From: Chromobacterium sphagni
GTDB taxonomy: Bacteria; Pseudomonadota; Gammaproteobacteria; Burkholderiales; Chromobacteriaceae
Direction: 5' to 3'
NCBI RefSeq assembly: GCF_001855555.1
Contig: NZ_MKCT01000011.1
Coordinates: forward strand, 1-33,836
Length of the DNA stretch: 33,836 nucleotides
Shown: positions 22,050 through 31,367 of the stretch, in pieces
Layout of the letters: every line of letters begins with the position of its first letter
How positions within the stretch are numbered: position 1 is the first letter of the stretch
Made by a program: the position numbers and the translations under genes
Notes under the pieces: generated by a model
Seen by the model: only the letters and a program-made list of their open reading frames with translations
The model's database searches: none
What the model was told of the DNA's origin: nothing

Positions 22050-22745
22050 ATGCTGCAAGGCCACCGGGAGCGGCACCGCACCAGCCGGATAGGCTGGCTG
22101 CGCGCCGCGGTGTTGGGCGCTAATGACGGCATCGTTTCCATTTCCAGCCTGATTGTCGGAGTCGCCGCCGCGAATGGCAGCCACGGCAATGTATTGATCG
22201 CCGGAGCGGCCGGTCTGGTGGCCGGGGCGATGTCGATGGCCACCGGCGAGTACGTATCGGTGCATTCGCAGGCGGATATCGAGCGGGCCGAACTGGAAGT
22301 GGAACGGAAAGAGCTGAAGGCGAACGAAGAGGCCGAACATAATGAGCTGGCGGCGATCTACGTCCGCCGCGGCCTGGATCCGGAGTTGGCGCGGCAGGTC
22401 GCCGTGCAATTGATGGCGCATGACGCGCTGGACGCGCATGCCCGCGACGAGCTGGGGATCGTGGAGGCGTTCAGCGCGCGTCCGCTGCAGGCCGCGCTGG
22501 CCTCGGCGGCCAGCTTCACCGTCGGGGCATCCTTGCCCATCGCGGCGGCGGCATGGTCTTCTTCGGCAAGCCTGGTGCCCTGTGTCGCAGGGGCATCGTT
22601 GTTGTTTCTGGCTCTGCTGGGCGGCCTGGCCGCCTGGTTTGGCGGCGCGGATGTTTGGACGGGCGCCATGCGCGTCACGTTCTGGGGCGCGCTGGCGATG
22701 GTCTTGACCGCAGGCGCGGGCGGCTTGTTCGGGCTGGTTGCCTGA
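22050..22745 (+). CDS. VIT1/CCC1-family iron/manganese transporter
   Basis: A 231-residue membrane protein. The start at 22050 is set by AGGAGG about 8 nt upstream; an upstream in-frame ATG at 21993 has none. Five hydrophobic segments are seen (about 17-41, 47-66, 147-170, 174-197, 205-230), the family's usual number. TM1 has GANDGIVSISSLIVGVAAA and TM2 ends GEYVSVHSQAD, both signatures. Between TM2 and TM3 (about 78-140) is the charged, Glu-rich cytoplasmic metal-binding domain. Relatives move Fe2+ or Mn2+ out of the cytosol in exchange for protons. It diverges from cysQ and converges on the next gene with 24 nt between. Metal detoxification fits the nearby catalase. Confidence 0.9.
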   Translation: MLQGHRERHRTSRIGWLRAAVLGANDGIVSISSLIVGVAAANGSHGNVLIAGAAGLVAGAMSMATGEYVSVHSQADIERAELEVERKELKANEEAEHNELAAIYVRRGLDPELARQVAVQLMAHDALDAHARDELGIVEAFSARPLQAALASAASFTVGASLPIAAAAWSSSASLVPCVAGASLLFLALLGGLAAWFGGADVWTGAMRVTFWGALAMVLTAGAGGLFGLVA

Positions 22746-22769
22746 GGCTGAGCGCGGCCTCCATATTCC

Positions 22770-23393
22770 TTATCGCGGCGGGTTTCGCGCCGCGGATTCG
22801 CCAGCCGCCGGAGCGGAAGCGGACAGCGACTCGCCAATCCGTTTTTTGACCCACTCTCTTTCGGCGATGCCCCGGGTTTGCACGATCAGCACCGCGTCGC
22901 CTGTCCGCACGGCATCCATCATCAATTCGGAAAACCGGCCCTGCGCGCGCTGCGGGCCATTCAGCGGGGCGTTGCTCTCGGCTCCGGTGACGGCTCTCAG
23001 CAGACCGCCCAGGCTGGAGAACCAACCCAGCGCCGCGAGCGGGGCCACTGCCTGGCTGGTGACGAACAGAGCGAGGTCCGGCGCCCACAGCACGATGGTG
23101 CCGGCGATGCCTGCGCCGCTTCCCAGCATCGTGTCGCCGACATGAGCGGCCAGCATGCTTCTGATGGCCTGATGGTCGGGGCCGGCGACGCCTGCCGGCG
23201 GCGGAGAATGCACGATATCGACCTGGCTGGCGGCAATCCCGTCGGCGATCAGCTGCCGGCGGATGTCGTCCGCTTCTTCCCTGCCGGGGTAAATCGCCGC
23301 GATTCTGCAACTGGCGCTCAGCGGATGCCCGCTGGCGCTGCTGTGGACGCCGCCTTGTCCGGTGGCGGCCTGCTGTTCAATCAGCGTGGTCAT
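22770..23393 (-). CDS. Hypothetical protein with a general-stress (YflT-like) fold and a hydrophobic centre
   Basis: A 207-residue protein of unknown function. Residues about 29-65 form a strand-helix-strand unit (RIAAIYPGREEADDIRRQL) like the start of YflT/GSP17M-type stress proteins. Residues about 85-135 are Gly/Ala-rich and strongly hydrophobic (TIVLWAPDLALFVTSQ) and could insert in a membrane. A final strand-helix (DAVLIVQTRG, 167-176) completes the fold. GGAG lies 7-8 nt before the ATG at 23393. It is on the same strand as the hydrolase upstream (149-nt gap), and an operon is possible. The family assignment is tentative. Confidence 0.65.
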   Translation of the reverse strand: MTTLIEQQAATGQGGVHSSASGHPLSASCRIAAIYPGREEADDIRRQLIADGIAASQVDIVHSPPPAGVAGPDHQAIRSMLAAHVGDTMLGSGAGIAGTIVLWAPDLALFVTSQAVAPLAALGWFSSLGGLLRAVTGAESNAPLNGPQRAQGRFSELMMDAVRTGDAVLIVQTRGIAEREWVKKRIGESLSASAPAAGESAARNPPR

Positions 23394-23542
23394 GATGATC
23401 TCCGGTGCGCCGGTCGGCCTGTTGCGGCCAGGCTTCTTGCGAAGGGTGGGAGTCGAGGCATGCGGCTATCGTTGACGGCTGCGTTTTTGCGTTTTTGCGA
23501 GATGCGTCCGCGTCCCCTTTCCGGGCCTTGCGCGCGAGGCGG

Positions 23543-24394
23543 CTATGCCTCGGCCTGGCATGTCCGTTTGGGGCCTTCGCGCAGAAAGCCGACGACATCT
23601 TTGATCAGCCGGTCCTTGTGGCTGAAGAGCACCCCGTGCGGCGCATTGTCGTATTCGATCAAGGTGGCCTGGGCGATCTCGTTGGCGGTCCGGCGGCTGC
23701 TCTTGTCGAAGGGAACGATCTTGTCGGCGTTGCCGTGGATGATCAGCGTCGGCATGGTGAAGTCGGCCAGGTCGCGGCGGAAGTCGGTGCTGGAAAAGGC
23801 CTGGATGCAGGCGAGGGCGGGCCGTAGGCCGGCCTGCATCGCCATACTGCGGCACCAGTCGATCAGTTCCTTGCTTACCAGGTGGGACACCAGGCCGATG
23901 CCGAAGAAATCCTTGAAGAAGCCGCTCCAGAATTGGGTGCGGTCGGCCTCGATATCGGCGGACATCTGATCGAACACATATTGTTCGACGCCATGGGGGT
24001 TATCGTCGGTTTTCAGCAGGAAGGGCAGGATGGAGGAAATCAGCACTGCCTGCGTAATCCGCCGGTCGCCATGGCGCGCCAGGTAGCGGGCCACCTCACC
24101 GCCGCCCATCGAGAAGCCCAGCAATGCGGCGTCCTGCGCGGACATTTGTTCTACCACCGCCGCCAAGTCGTCGGCGAGGGTGTCGTAGTCGTATCCGCTC
24201 CAGGGCTGGTCCGAGCGACCGAAGCCGCGGCGGTCGTAAAAGATCGCGCGCATGCCGGCATCGGCGATGGCCATGGCCAGGTCGTCAAAGCTGTCCGCGG
24301 ACAGCGGCCAGCCATGCGCCATGATCACGGGCCGCCCTTCGCCCCAGGTTTTGACATGCAGGCGGACGCCATCTGTGGTGGTGATGTGGTTCAT
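23543..24394 (-). CDS. Alpha/beta hydrolase, non-haem chloroperoxidase/arylesterase type
   Basis: A 283-residue alpha/beta-hydrolase. The start at 24394 (MNHITTTDGVRL) has AAGGAAG just upstream; an earlier ATG at 24505 adds a basic, unlike-family tail. The oxyanion region is AHGWPLSADSF (26-36). The triad is Ser95 in GFSMGGGE, Asp224 in HGNADKIVPF and His253 in APHGVLFSHKDRL. The sequence resembles bacterial cofactor-free haloperoxidases and arylesterases (YDRRGFGRSDQPW, 53-65). The natural substrate is unknown; such enzymes hydrolyse esters and can catalyse perhydrolysis. It diverges from the PRC-barrel gene across 242 nt. Confidence 0.87.
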   Translation of the reverse strand: MNHITTTDGVRLHVKTWGEGRPVIMAHGWPLSADSFDDLAMAIADAGMRAIFYDRRGFGRSDQPWSGYDYDTLADDLAAVVEQMSAQDAALLGFSMGGGEVARYLARHGDRRITQAVLISSILPFLLKTDDNPHGVEQYVFDQMSADIEADRTQFWSGFFKDFFGIGLVSHLVSKELIDWCRSMAMQAGLRPALACIQAFSSTDFRRDLADFTMPTLIIHGNADKIVPFDKSSRRTANEIAQATLIEYDNAPHGVLFSHKDRLIKDVVGFLREGPKRTCQAEA

Positions 24395-24636
24395 GATCTT
24401 CCTTCTTGTGGTGGAGGGGGCGGTGCATGCGTGCCGGCTGCGCCCCAGTGTCGGCATGTGCCGTTTTAGCGGCGGTCGTCGTCTAGGGTCTGTACGTTGT
24501 CGCACTCAAACGCGCAGGAAGGGTGTTTCACTACGGCAAAGCGCGCTACCGCACAGACGCCAGATGCCTGGCCTGGTTAGCGTGGTCTTGACGCCGAAGG
24601 CGGCATTGGCGAGGCGGCGGCAGCAAGGAGACAGAC

Positions 24637-25014
24637 ATGGACTACACGGAGCGGGATGTTTATGGCATATGCCGGCCAAGGGGCAAGTCCGGCGCCGTGA
24701 CCGCGCCCGAGCTGGTGGGCGCCGATGCGCTGATCGGCAGCGATATCTACAGCCAGCAGAACGAACTCGTGGGCGTGATCAAGGAGATCATGCTGGACAG
24801 GCAAAGCGGCCGCGTCGCGCATGCGGTGCTGTCGATAGGCAATCCGGATATTGGCGAGACGCTGTTCAACGCGCCATGGCGCGCCTTCATGTTCGATGCG
24901 GCGCGTAAGCGTTGGGTGTTGAACGTGGAGCAGATGGGTCTCGAATCCAAGCAGAAACCGTCGCCTGGCGCAAGCCAGGCTATCGATGGCGACAGCGGCG
25001 GCGGGTACGACTGA
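24637..25014 (+). CDS. PRC-barrel domain protein
   Basis: A 125-residue protein. AAGGAGA lies 9-10 nt before ATG 24637. Residues about 27-100 form a PRC-barrel: LIGSDIYSQQNELVGVIKEIMLD followed by AHAVLSIG, then LFNAPWRAFMF. The C-terminal 25 residues are Ser/Gly/Asp-rich and probably disordered. PRC-barrels bind RNA or protein partners; many short ones in proteobacteria sit among stress genes and have no assigned role. The catalase gene follows on the same strand after 161 nt, so shared expression is possible. Confidence 0.8.
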   Translation: MDYTERDVYGICRPRGKSGAVTAPELVGADALIGSDIYSQQNELVGVIKEIMLDRQSGRVAHAVLSIGNPDIGETLFNAPWRAFMFDAARKRWVLNVEQMGLESKQKPSPGASQAIDGDSGGGYD

Positions 25015-25175
25015 ACATGCCGCCGGACACGTAAACGGAGCCTCCCGCTCCAAATCAGGCAAAGATACGCACCGGCTGGCGGGCAGATTGATCGGTTTGC
25101 GCGCGTTTCCCTGGTCAGGCCGATGCAGGCAGCGGGCAGGCCACGATTCAACCGGCAGCGATCAGGTGAGCGAAT

Positions 25176-27257
25176 ATGAGCAAACAGATACCCTCGGCGG
25201 AGGTCTCGCCGGACGGATACCAGGGCGATGGCGGCGAACTGCATCAATATGCGCAAAGGGCGCATCCGGTGCTGAAGACCAATCAGGGGCTGCCGGTTTC
25301 CGACAATCAGAACTCGCTGCGCGCCAATCTGCGCGGTCCCTCGCTATTGGAGGACTTCATCCTGCGCGAGAAGATCAGCCATTTCGACCATGAGCGCATC
25401 CCGGAGCGCATCGTGCACGCGCGGGGTTCCGGCGCCCATGGCTATTTCGAGCTGAGCCATTCGCTCAAGCCCTATACCACGGCAAAGATCCTGACCGAGG
25501 TGGGGGAGAGGACGCCGCTGTTCGCCCGCATGTCCACCGTGGCCGGCGGCTCCGGCTCCGCCGACACTCCCCGCGATGTGCGCGGCTTCGCCATCAAGTT
25601 CTATACCCGGCAAGGCAACTGGGATCTGGTTGGCAATAATATTCCCGTTTTCTTCATTCAGGACGCGATCAAGTTCCCCGACCTCATCCACGCCGTCAAA
25701 ATGGAGCCGGATCGCGGTTTCCCGCAGGCGGCCACCGCGCATGACACCTTCTGGGACTTCATTTCCCTGACGCCGGAGGCCATGCATATGGTGATGTGGA
25801 TCATGTCGGACCGCACATTGCCGCGCTCGCTGCGCATGATGGAAGGCTTCGGCATCCACAGCTTCAGGCTGATCAACGCCGCCGGCCAGTCCACCTTCGT
25901 CAAGTTCCATTGGCGGCCCAAACTCGGCTTGCAATCGACAACCTGGGACGAGGCCTGCAAGATCGCCGGCGCCGACCCCGACTTCCATCGCCGCGATCTG
26001 TTCGAGGCGATTTCCACCGGCCATTTCCCGGAGTGGGAGTTTTCGGTGCAGTTGTTTAGCCAGGAGGAGGCCGACCAGTTTCCCTTCGACCACCTCGACG
26101 CCACCAAATTGATTCCCGAGGAGCTGGTTCCGCTGCAGCCGGTCGGCCGCCTGGTGCTGGACCGCTGGCCCGACAATTTCTTCGCGGAAACCGAGCAGAT
26201 CGCCTTCTGTCCATCGCATCTGGTGCCGGGAATCGACTTCTCCAACGATCCCCTGCTGCAGGGCAGGCTGTTCTCCTATCTGGATACCCAATTGTCGCGG
26301 CTGGGCTCGGTCAATTTCCATCAGATTCCGGTCAATGCGCCGCAGTGCCCGTTTGCCAATCAACAGCGCGACGGCCGCATGCAGGCGTCGGTGCCGCGCG
26401 GCAGGGTGGCGTATGAGCCCAGCACGTTGGAAGGCGACTCGGCGCGTGAGTCGTTCTCCAGGGGATTCCAGACCGCGGAGGTCAGCGAGAGCGGCGACAA
26501 AGGGCGGATCCGCGCTGGCAGCTTTGCCGATCACTATAGCCAGGCCCGCCAGTTCTATCGCAGCCAGATGTGCTACGAGCAGGCCCATATCGCCTCTGCG
26601 CTGGTGTTTGAACTGTCCAAGGTCGGGCACGCGCATGTGCGGCAGGCGGTAGTGGGCCATTTGCGCCATATCGATGAGGAACTGGCGCGGCGGGTGGCCA
26701 GCGGCCTGGGCTTCGTGGTGTTGCCGATGCTGCCCCATGCTACCGAGCCGGTGCGCGACTACCCGCCGTCGCCGGCCTTGCAGACCATAGGCAAGATGAA
26801 GGACAGCCTTGAGGGGAGGCGGGTCGGAATCTTGGCGGCGGACGGAAGCGATGGCCGGACGATCGAAGCGCTGCGCCTGGCGGCGAGCGAGTCCGGAGCC
26901 GAAGTCAGGGTGGTGGCGGCCAGGATCGGCCAAATCAGATTGTCCGATGGCTCCTTGCTGAGGATTGATGGCCCGCTGGCCGGCATGCCGTCGGCGTTTT
27001 TCGACGCGGTGGCGCTCGTGCTGGCGGAGGACGCCGCGGAGCGGCTGTCTTGCGAAGCGGCCGCCATCGACTTTGCGCGCGACGCTTTCGCCCATCTGAA
27101 AGCGTTGGGGGTCGATGGCGGCGGTTTGCTGTTATTGCAGAGGGCGGGTATCCAGCCCGATGCCGGAGTTGTCGCGGCCGACAATGTCGCCGCCTTTGTC
27201 GCACAGGCCAAAACCCGGCAATGGGAGCGTGAGCGGACGCTGCGAAACCTGGCCTGA
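25176..27257 (+). CDS. katE: Large-subunit catalase (KatE/HPII type, clade 2) with C-terminal DJ-1-like domain
   Basis: A 693-residue haem catalase that dismutates hydrogen peroxide. The distal His81 is in [14 protein letters not shown], the catalytic Asn in [14 protein letters not shown] (N154/N155) and the proximal haem ligand Tyr368 in [13 protein letters not shown]. After the core, residues from about 545 ([14 protein letters not shown]) form the flavodoxin/DJ-1-like C-terminal domain found only in large-subunit catalases such as E. coli HPII (753 residues). The N-terminal extension is shorter than in HPII. E. coli katE is an RpoS gene; no promoter could be assigned here. No partner genes are needed. 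Confidence 0.96.
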   Translation: MSKQIPSAEVSPDGYQGDGGELHQYAQRAHPVLKTNQGLPVSDNQNSLRANLRGPSLLEDFILREKISHFDHERIPERIVHARGSGAHGYFELSHSLKPYTTAKILTEVGERTPLFARMSTVAGGSGSADTPRDVRGFAIKFYTRQGNWDLVGNNIPVFFIQDAIKFPDLIHAVKMEPDRGFPQAATAHDTFWDFISLTPEAMHMVMWIMSDRTLPRSLRMMEGFGIHSFRLINAAGQSTFVKFHWRPKLGLQSTTWDEACKIAGADPDFHRRDLFEAISTGHFPEWEFSVQLFSQEEADQFPFDHLDATKLIPEELVPLQPVGRLVLDRWPDNFFAETEQIAFCPSHLVPGIDFSNDPLLQGRLFSYLDTQLSRLGSVNFHQIPVNAPQCPFANQQRDGRMQASVPRGRVAYEPSTLEGDSARESFSRGFQTAEVSESGDKGRIRAGSFADHYSQARQFYRSQMCYEQAHIASALVFELSKVGHAHVRQAVVGHLRHIDEELARRVASGLGFVVLPMLPHATEPVRDYPPSPALQTIGKMKDSLEGRRVGILAADGSDGRTIEALRLAASESGAEVRVVAARIGQIRLSDGSLLRIDGPLAGMPSAFFDAVALVLAEDAAERLSCEAAAIDFARDAFAHLKALGVDGGGLLLLQRAGIQPDAGVVAADNVAAFVAQAKTRQWERERTLRNLA

Positions 27258-27652
27258 CGCGGTGCGATTCCGGCCTGCGCGGCGTGGCGCCGGCAATGTT
27301 GGGGAGATGCCCCGCCATTCGCCGGCCAACGCGTCGCCCGCCGCACCCGCTCGGGTGGCTTTACGCGCTTGAGCCCGCGCGTCCATTGATCCGATCTATC
27401 ATGCCTCAAGACTTGCAGGTATGATATCTATGCAGGGCTGGCTTATAATTGTAAAGCGAGCTACAAACACACCATCCTTCAGGGCCGGGGTAGCCAAATC
27501 CCCGCATGGTCCATGCTGGGCAGGCCTCCTGTAGCGCATGTTTTCAACGGCCGCCGCATTTCCTCGACCACCGGGCAACATGTTCACGTCCATCTCCAGA
27601 CGGATTTGGCTGGCTCTCATTCATGCATGATTTTCAAAGGCATATCCATTCA
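27258..27652. other. Intergenic leader between katE and the PAS gene
   Basis: 395 nt without a credible gene; composition shifts from GC-rich to AT-richer after about 27385. A perfect TATAAT at 27444-27449 may be the -10 of the downstream genes, but no good -35 lies 16-18 nt before it. TGCAGG occurs twice (27414 and 27431) just upstream. GCTAC at 27460 can pair with GTAGC at 27490 or at 27531, and GGGG/CCCC at about 27487/27500 form a small hairpin, so the transcript leader may be structured. It matches no riboswitch class I know. Confidence 0.4.
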
Positions 27653-28246
27653 ATGAGCAATTCATCGAGCTGGATGAAAAAACGGACATTGCAGCGGGAA
27701 AATGCCGAAGCGATGGTAGCGGGTTTGTTTTCTGAGAGTTCCACTGCCGAGCCCGCTGGGTTCCTGATGCATGAGCTTCTGGTTCATAAGATCGAATTGG
27801 AGGCGCAAATCATCGAACTGCAAAACAACAACGCATTGGTGGAATTCATGCGTGACCAGTATGCCGATCTTTACGAAGCCGCTGCCGCCGGTTTCATTTC
27901 GACAGACTCGAAAGGGATAATCACCGAGATCAACAAGCCAGCCTGCGATATTCTTGGCGCCGACAAGATCAATCTCATTGGCATGTCGGTCAACCGTCTG
28001 ATATCAGGCGCTGATCAAAAGCGCTGGCTGCTGTTTTTCGAAAGCGCGCTCTATGCCAAGGAGCATGCAGGGAAAAGCATCATCCTGGCACTGAACTCAC
28101 CGCGGCCGACTCCGCGGATGGTGCATGTGGACTGCGAAAGAAAGTACTTGGTCGGAACCGGCGTGGCCTTGCGCCTGATCTTGACCGATTACGACAAGAT
28201 CAAGCATGCCGAAGCCGAGATGCTTAGCCACTCGATTGAACAATAA
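27653..28246 (+). CDS. Stand-alone PAS-domain protein
   Basis: A 197-residue soluble protein. Residues 38-72 are a helix (LMHELLVHKIELEAQ) of the kind found just before PAS domains in larger kinases. Residues about 72-185 are a PAS domain (DLYEAAAAGFISTDSKG, then NKPACDILG). It ends a few residues after the PAS core, with no kinase, cyclase or other output. The start is uncertain: ATG 27653 has AAAGG 14 nt upstream; ATG 27623 (ten codons earlier) is the alternative. The stop is 30 nt before the CheB-CheR-PAS gene, so the two are probably one operon. Base composition is lower in GC than the neighbouring catalase gene. Confidence 0.77.
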   Translation: MSNSSSWMKKRTLQRENAEAMVAGLFSESSTAEPAGFLMHELLVHKIELEAQIIELQNNNALVEFMRDQYADLYEAAAAGFISTDSKGIITEINKPACDILGADKINLIGMSVNRLISGADQKRWLLFFESALYAKEHAGKSIILALNSPRPTPRMVHVDCERKYLVGTGVALRLILTDYDKIKHAEAEMLSHSIEQ

Positions 28247-28276
28247 CAGGTACATAGTATTGATGATGGTGGATCG

Positions 28277-30850
28277 ATGAGTTCCATTCCGCAGGTAGTA
28301 TCGCCACAGTCCACCCCGGAGCCGAGTGCGGGTTTGGGTTCGATTGGTTTCCCGATTGTCGGCATCGGATGCTCTGCCGGAGGACTGGAGGCGCTGAAGA
28401 AATTCCTGGCCCACGTTCCGGAAAAGAGCGGGCTGGCATTCATCGTTGTCCAGCATCTGGCCCCCACGCCGACGCATATCAGCATGCTGGCGGATATCCT
28501 GCAACACAACACCCCGATGCTTGTGCTGGAGGCGGCGGACAATTTGCAAATCCTGCCCGACCATGTTTACGTTGCGCCGCCGCGGCAAAACGTTTCCGTG
28601 GCGAACGGTCGTTTGAGTCTGAGCGCCGAGCAGAGCGTGGGACTGCGGCTGCCCATCGACTATTTCTTTCAGACGCTGTCGGAAGCGCTGCGGGAACAGG
28701 CAGTTGGCATTGTTCTTTCCGGCATGGGAGGCGATGGCACTCAGGGATTGTTCTCCATTCGCAAGAAAGGCGGCTTGTGCCTTGCCCAGGAGCCTGCCAC
28801 TGCCGGGTTCGACAGCATGCCGCTTTCGGCCATCGCCACCGGAGCCGTGCAGATCATCGCTCCGCCGGAGCAACTGCCGGCGCTGCTCATTCATTGGCTG
28901 AAATATTCAATGAACAAGACTGAATACCCATTAGGCATCGTGCTGGACAATCAGGAATACTTTCGCAAGATCATCGCGCTGCTGCATGAACACTGCCATG
29001 CCGATTTTTCGCTTTACAAGATCAATACCCTGACAAGACGAATTGAAAGACGGATTGCCCTGCATAAAATGGATGACATTGCCGATTATGCGCGCTATCT
29101 GAATGCCAATCCTCAAGAGCTTGCCCTGCTTTACAAGGAATTGCTGATAGGGGTAACCAATTTTTTCCGCGATCCTGAAATCTGGAAGTGCTTGCACGAC
29201 GATGCTTTCCCCGCATTTTTCTCCCGCTATCCCGAGGGGAGGAAGCTGCGCGCCTGGGTGGCGGGTTGCTCAAGCGGCGAAGAGGCCTATTCTCTGGTCA
29301 TTTCTTTCAAAGAGGCGGCAAGGCTGCTCGATTCGGATGCGGAGTTTTCACTGCAAGTGTATGCGACCGATCTGGATCCCGACGCCATTCACCGAGCCAG
29401 AAAAGGGTTTTTCAGCAAGAAAATAAAAAGCGATATTCCTTTGGAGTATCTGGAGCGATACTTCATAGAGGAAGATGATGGATATCGGATAAAGAAGGAA
29501 ATTCGCGACTGCATCGTATTCGCCACGCAAAATGTCATTTCGGATCCACCATTCACCAAGCTGGATATTCTGTCTTGCAGAAACCTTTTGATATATTTCG
29601 ACGCAAAACTGCAGAAAAGACTGCTGTTGCTGTTTCATTATGCCTTGAATCCGGACGGGATCCTGATGCTTGGCAATGCAGAGTCTCCCGGGCAGCTATC
29701 CCAGCTCTTCTCTCCGATAAAAAGCAAGTGTCGATTATTTCTGCGTCTAGATCAAATGCTGTCCTCGTCGGAATTGACATTCCCGAGCAAATCGTTGGAG
29801 AAAAACAATATGAATGCCACGCCTACGCCCTCCAAGGAAACTTCTGAGGCTGAAAGCATAGGTCCGCAGATAGATCAACTGATCCAGCAGAATTATGCGC
29901 CGGCGGCTGTTCTGGTCAATCCTGACGGAGACATCATGTACATCAGCGGCCGCACCGGCTCCTACCTGGAGCCGGCGGCAGGGAAGGTCAATATCAATAT
30001 CCACGCAATGGCCCGGCCAGGCTTGCGGGAAGCCTTGACCGGAGTGGTGAAAAGAGCCTTGCAGAGTCCGCTGCCCCTTCAGGTCAAAGGCATTACGATT
30101 GAAGAAGGCAATAGCAGCAAGGTGGTGGATGTGACCGTGCATGCGATCCAGGCGCCGGAAACGCTGCGCGGCCAAGTGTTGATCGTGTTCCACGATGTTG
30201 TGCAGAACAAGTCGAAAAGAAGAAGGAGCGCAACCGTTTCCCGAGATGAGCATCAGCAACTGGAACGGGATCTTTTGCAGGCTCGCGAAGCATTGCAGTC
30301 AATGGATGAGGAGATGCGTTGCTCGATGGAGGAGTTGAAGTCGGCCAATGAGGAATTGCAATCGATGAACGAGGAGCTGCAATCGACCAATGAGGAGCTG
30401 ACGACCTCGAAAGAAGAAATGCAATCGATGAATGAAGAGCTGCAGACGGTGAATGCCGAACTGCAGTCCAAAATGGAAGATTTGTCCGAGGCCAGAAACG
30501 ACCTGATGAATTTGTTGAACAGCACCGAAATCGCAACCATTTTCCTCGATGGCGAGCTGAAGATCAGGCGCTTTACCTCACATGTCACCACGCTGTTCAA
30601 GCTGATCCAAAGCGATATTGGCCGGCCGTTGTCGGATATTGCCAATAGCCTTGATTATCCCGGGCTGAGCCAGGATGCCCAGGCGGTGATTTGCACGCTG
30701 GCCTTCCAGGACAAGCTGATCCGTGCAACGGATGGCCAATGGTACCGCGCGCGAATCATGCCTTACCGCACCCAGGAAAATGTGATAGACGGCATTGTAA
30801 TAACCTTTACCAATATCAGCGAAATTCGCGAGTTGGAGGCCAGAAATTAA
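28277..30850 (+). CDS. CheB-CheR-PAS fusion protein without kinase domain
   Basis: An 857-residue protein. CheB esterase (25-205): Ser33 in GIGCSAGG, His60 in VVQHLAP and Asp153 in GMGGDG, all intact. CheR (about 220-490): LLIGVTNFFRDP, SAM-binding WVAGCSSGEEAYSL (327-340), YATDLDPDA and CRNLLIYFD (434-442). Then a PAS-like region (530-645), a long heptad coiled coil (660-740; repeated EELQS-type units) and a final PAS (745-850). Relatives often continue into a histidine kinase; this one stops at residue 857 after PAS. The role is inferred as methylation-based signalling with an unknown partner. GGTGGA precedes the ATG. Parts of the gene are only 35-43% GC (for example 29401-29520), far below the flanks, which suggests transfer from another source. 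Confidence 0.92.
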   Translation: MSSIPQVVSPQSTPEPSAGLGSIGFPIVGIGCSAGGLEALKKFLAHVPEKSGLAFIVVQHLAPTPTHISMLADILQHNTPMLVLEAADNLQILPDHVYVAPPRQNVSVANGRLSLSAEQSVGLRLPIDYFFQTLSEALREQAVGIVLSGMGGDGTQGLFSIRKKGGLCLAQEPATAGFDSMPLSAIATGAVQIIAPPEQLPALLIHWLKYSMNKTEYPLGIVLDNQEYFRKIIALLHEHCHADFSLYKINTLTRRIERRIALHKMDDIADYARYLNANPQELALLYKELLIGVTNFFRDPEIWKCLHDDAFPAFFSRYPEGRKLRAWVAGCSSGEEAYSLVISFKEAARLLDSDAEFSLQVYATDLDPDAIHRARKGFFSKKIKSDIPLEYLERYFIEEDDGYRIKKEIRDCIVFATQNVISDPPFTKLDILSCRNLLIYFDAKLQKRLLLLFHYALNPDGILMLGNAESPGQLSQLFSPIKSKCRLFLRLDQMLSSSELTFPSKSLEKNNMNATPTPSKETSEAESIGPQIDQLIQQNYAPAAVLVNPDGDIMYISGRTGSYLEPAAGKVNINIHAMARPGLREALTGVVKRALQSPLPLQVKGITIEEGNSSKVVDVTVHAIQAPETLRGQVLIVFHDVVQNKSKRRRSATVSRDEHQQLERDLLQAREALQSMDEEMRCSMEELKSANEELQSMNEELQSTNEELTTSKEEMQSMNEELQTVNAELQSKMEDLSEARNDLMNLLNSTEIATIFLDGELKIRRFTSHVTTLFKLIQSDIGRPLSDIANSLDYPGLSQDAQAVICTLAFQDKLIRATDGQWYRARIMPYRTQENVIDGIVITFTNISEIRELEARN

Positions 30851-31019
30851 CTGTCGAGCCAATCCATCGTTTCCGCCATGGCGAAACACGGCTGCCATAT
30901 GAATTTGCAGGTTTTATTCTTTATGGGTGCGATGGCGTACATACTCTGCGCCGACGGGGATTCACTCTTTCACGGTGCGACAGCTTTTGGGGCGTCGCCG
31001 TGTTCGGGGAGTCATCACC

Positions 31020-31229
31020 ATGGTCAATTCCGTTGAGGGAATCCAAGCCGATGCCAGTCCTCATCCGATATCCAAGGAGATTGTGCCCGCCAGCGCCAAA
31101 AGCGATTTCCATGGACTGATCAGCCTGGTGCAGATGCGCTATGGCCTCACTCGCGATGAGGCGGAGAAGCAAGTCCGGATATTTCTGGAAACCTGCGAAT
31201 CGGGACCTGCGGATTTGACAGACGTTTGA
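31020..31229 (+). CDS. Small CsbD-like protein
   Basis: A 69-residue protein. ATG 31020 has GGGGAG about 10 nt upstream; the frame is open for 31 more codons upstream but with no better start. The second half (GLISLVQMRYGLTRDEAEKQVRIFL is split here: LVQMRYGLTRDEAEKQV, then RIFLETC) resembles the C-terminal half of CsbD-family stress proteins, which usually read like 'KIQERYGxxKDEAEKQVDxW'. The N-terminal half does not match CsbD. Function is unknown; stress-related expression is an inference. A strong terminator follows at 31282. Confidence 0.55.
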   Translation: MVNSVEGIQADASPHPISKEIVPASAKSDFHGLISLVQMRYGLTRDEAEKQVRIFLETCESGPADLTDV

Positions 31230-31281
31230 CACGCTCTCGGCCAGACGGCAAGTCCGAGCCGAAAGCTCCCGGCGCAAACCA

Positions 31282-31309
31282 AAAAGCCCCGGAGGCGTCC
31301 GGGGCTTTT
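31282..31309. terminator. Bidirectional rho-independent terminator
   Basis: AAAAGCCCCGGA (31282-31293) pairs perfectly with TCCGGGGCTTTT (31298-31309) around GGCG. The A-run and T-run on either side let it end the small + strand gene and the - strand fabI transcript, which converge on it. Confidence 0.9.
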
Positions 31310-31367
31310 GATCGGGAATACGGTCTGCCGGCAGTGGAAGCCGGGCGCAAATCCGCCGCTGGACAAA

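Noticed and set aside
27451-27540. c-di-GMP-I (GEMM) riboswitch before the PAS gene
   Set aside because: The conserved GCAAAC and GACGCAAAGC elements are absent.
30851-31019. A longer start for the small CsbD-like protein (upstream ATG at 30927)
   Set aside because: The extra 31 residues are Arg-rich and have no ribosome site; ATG 31020 has GGGGAG at good spacing.
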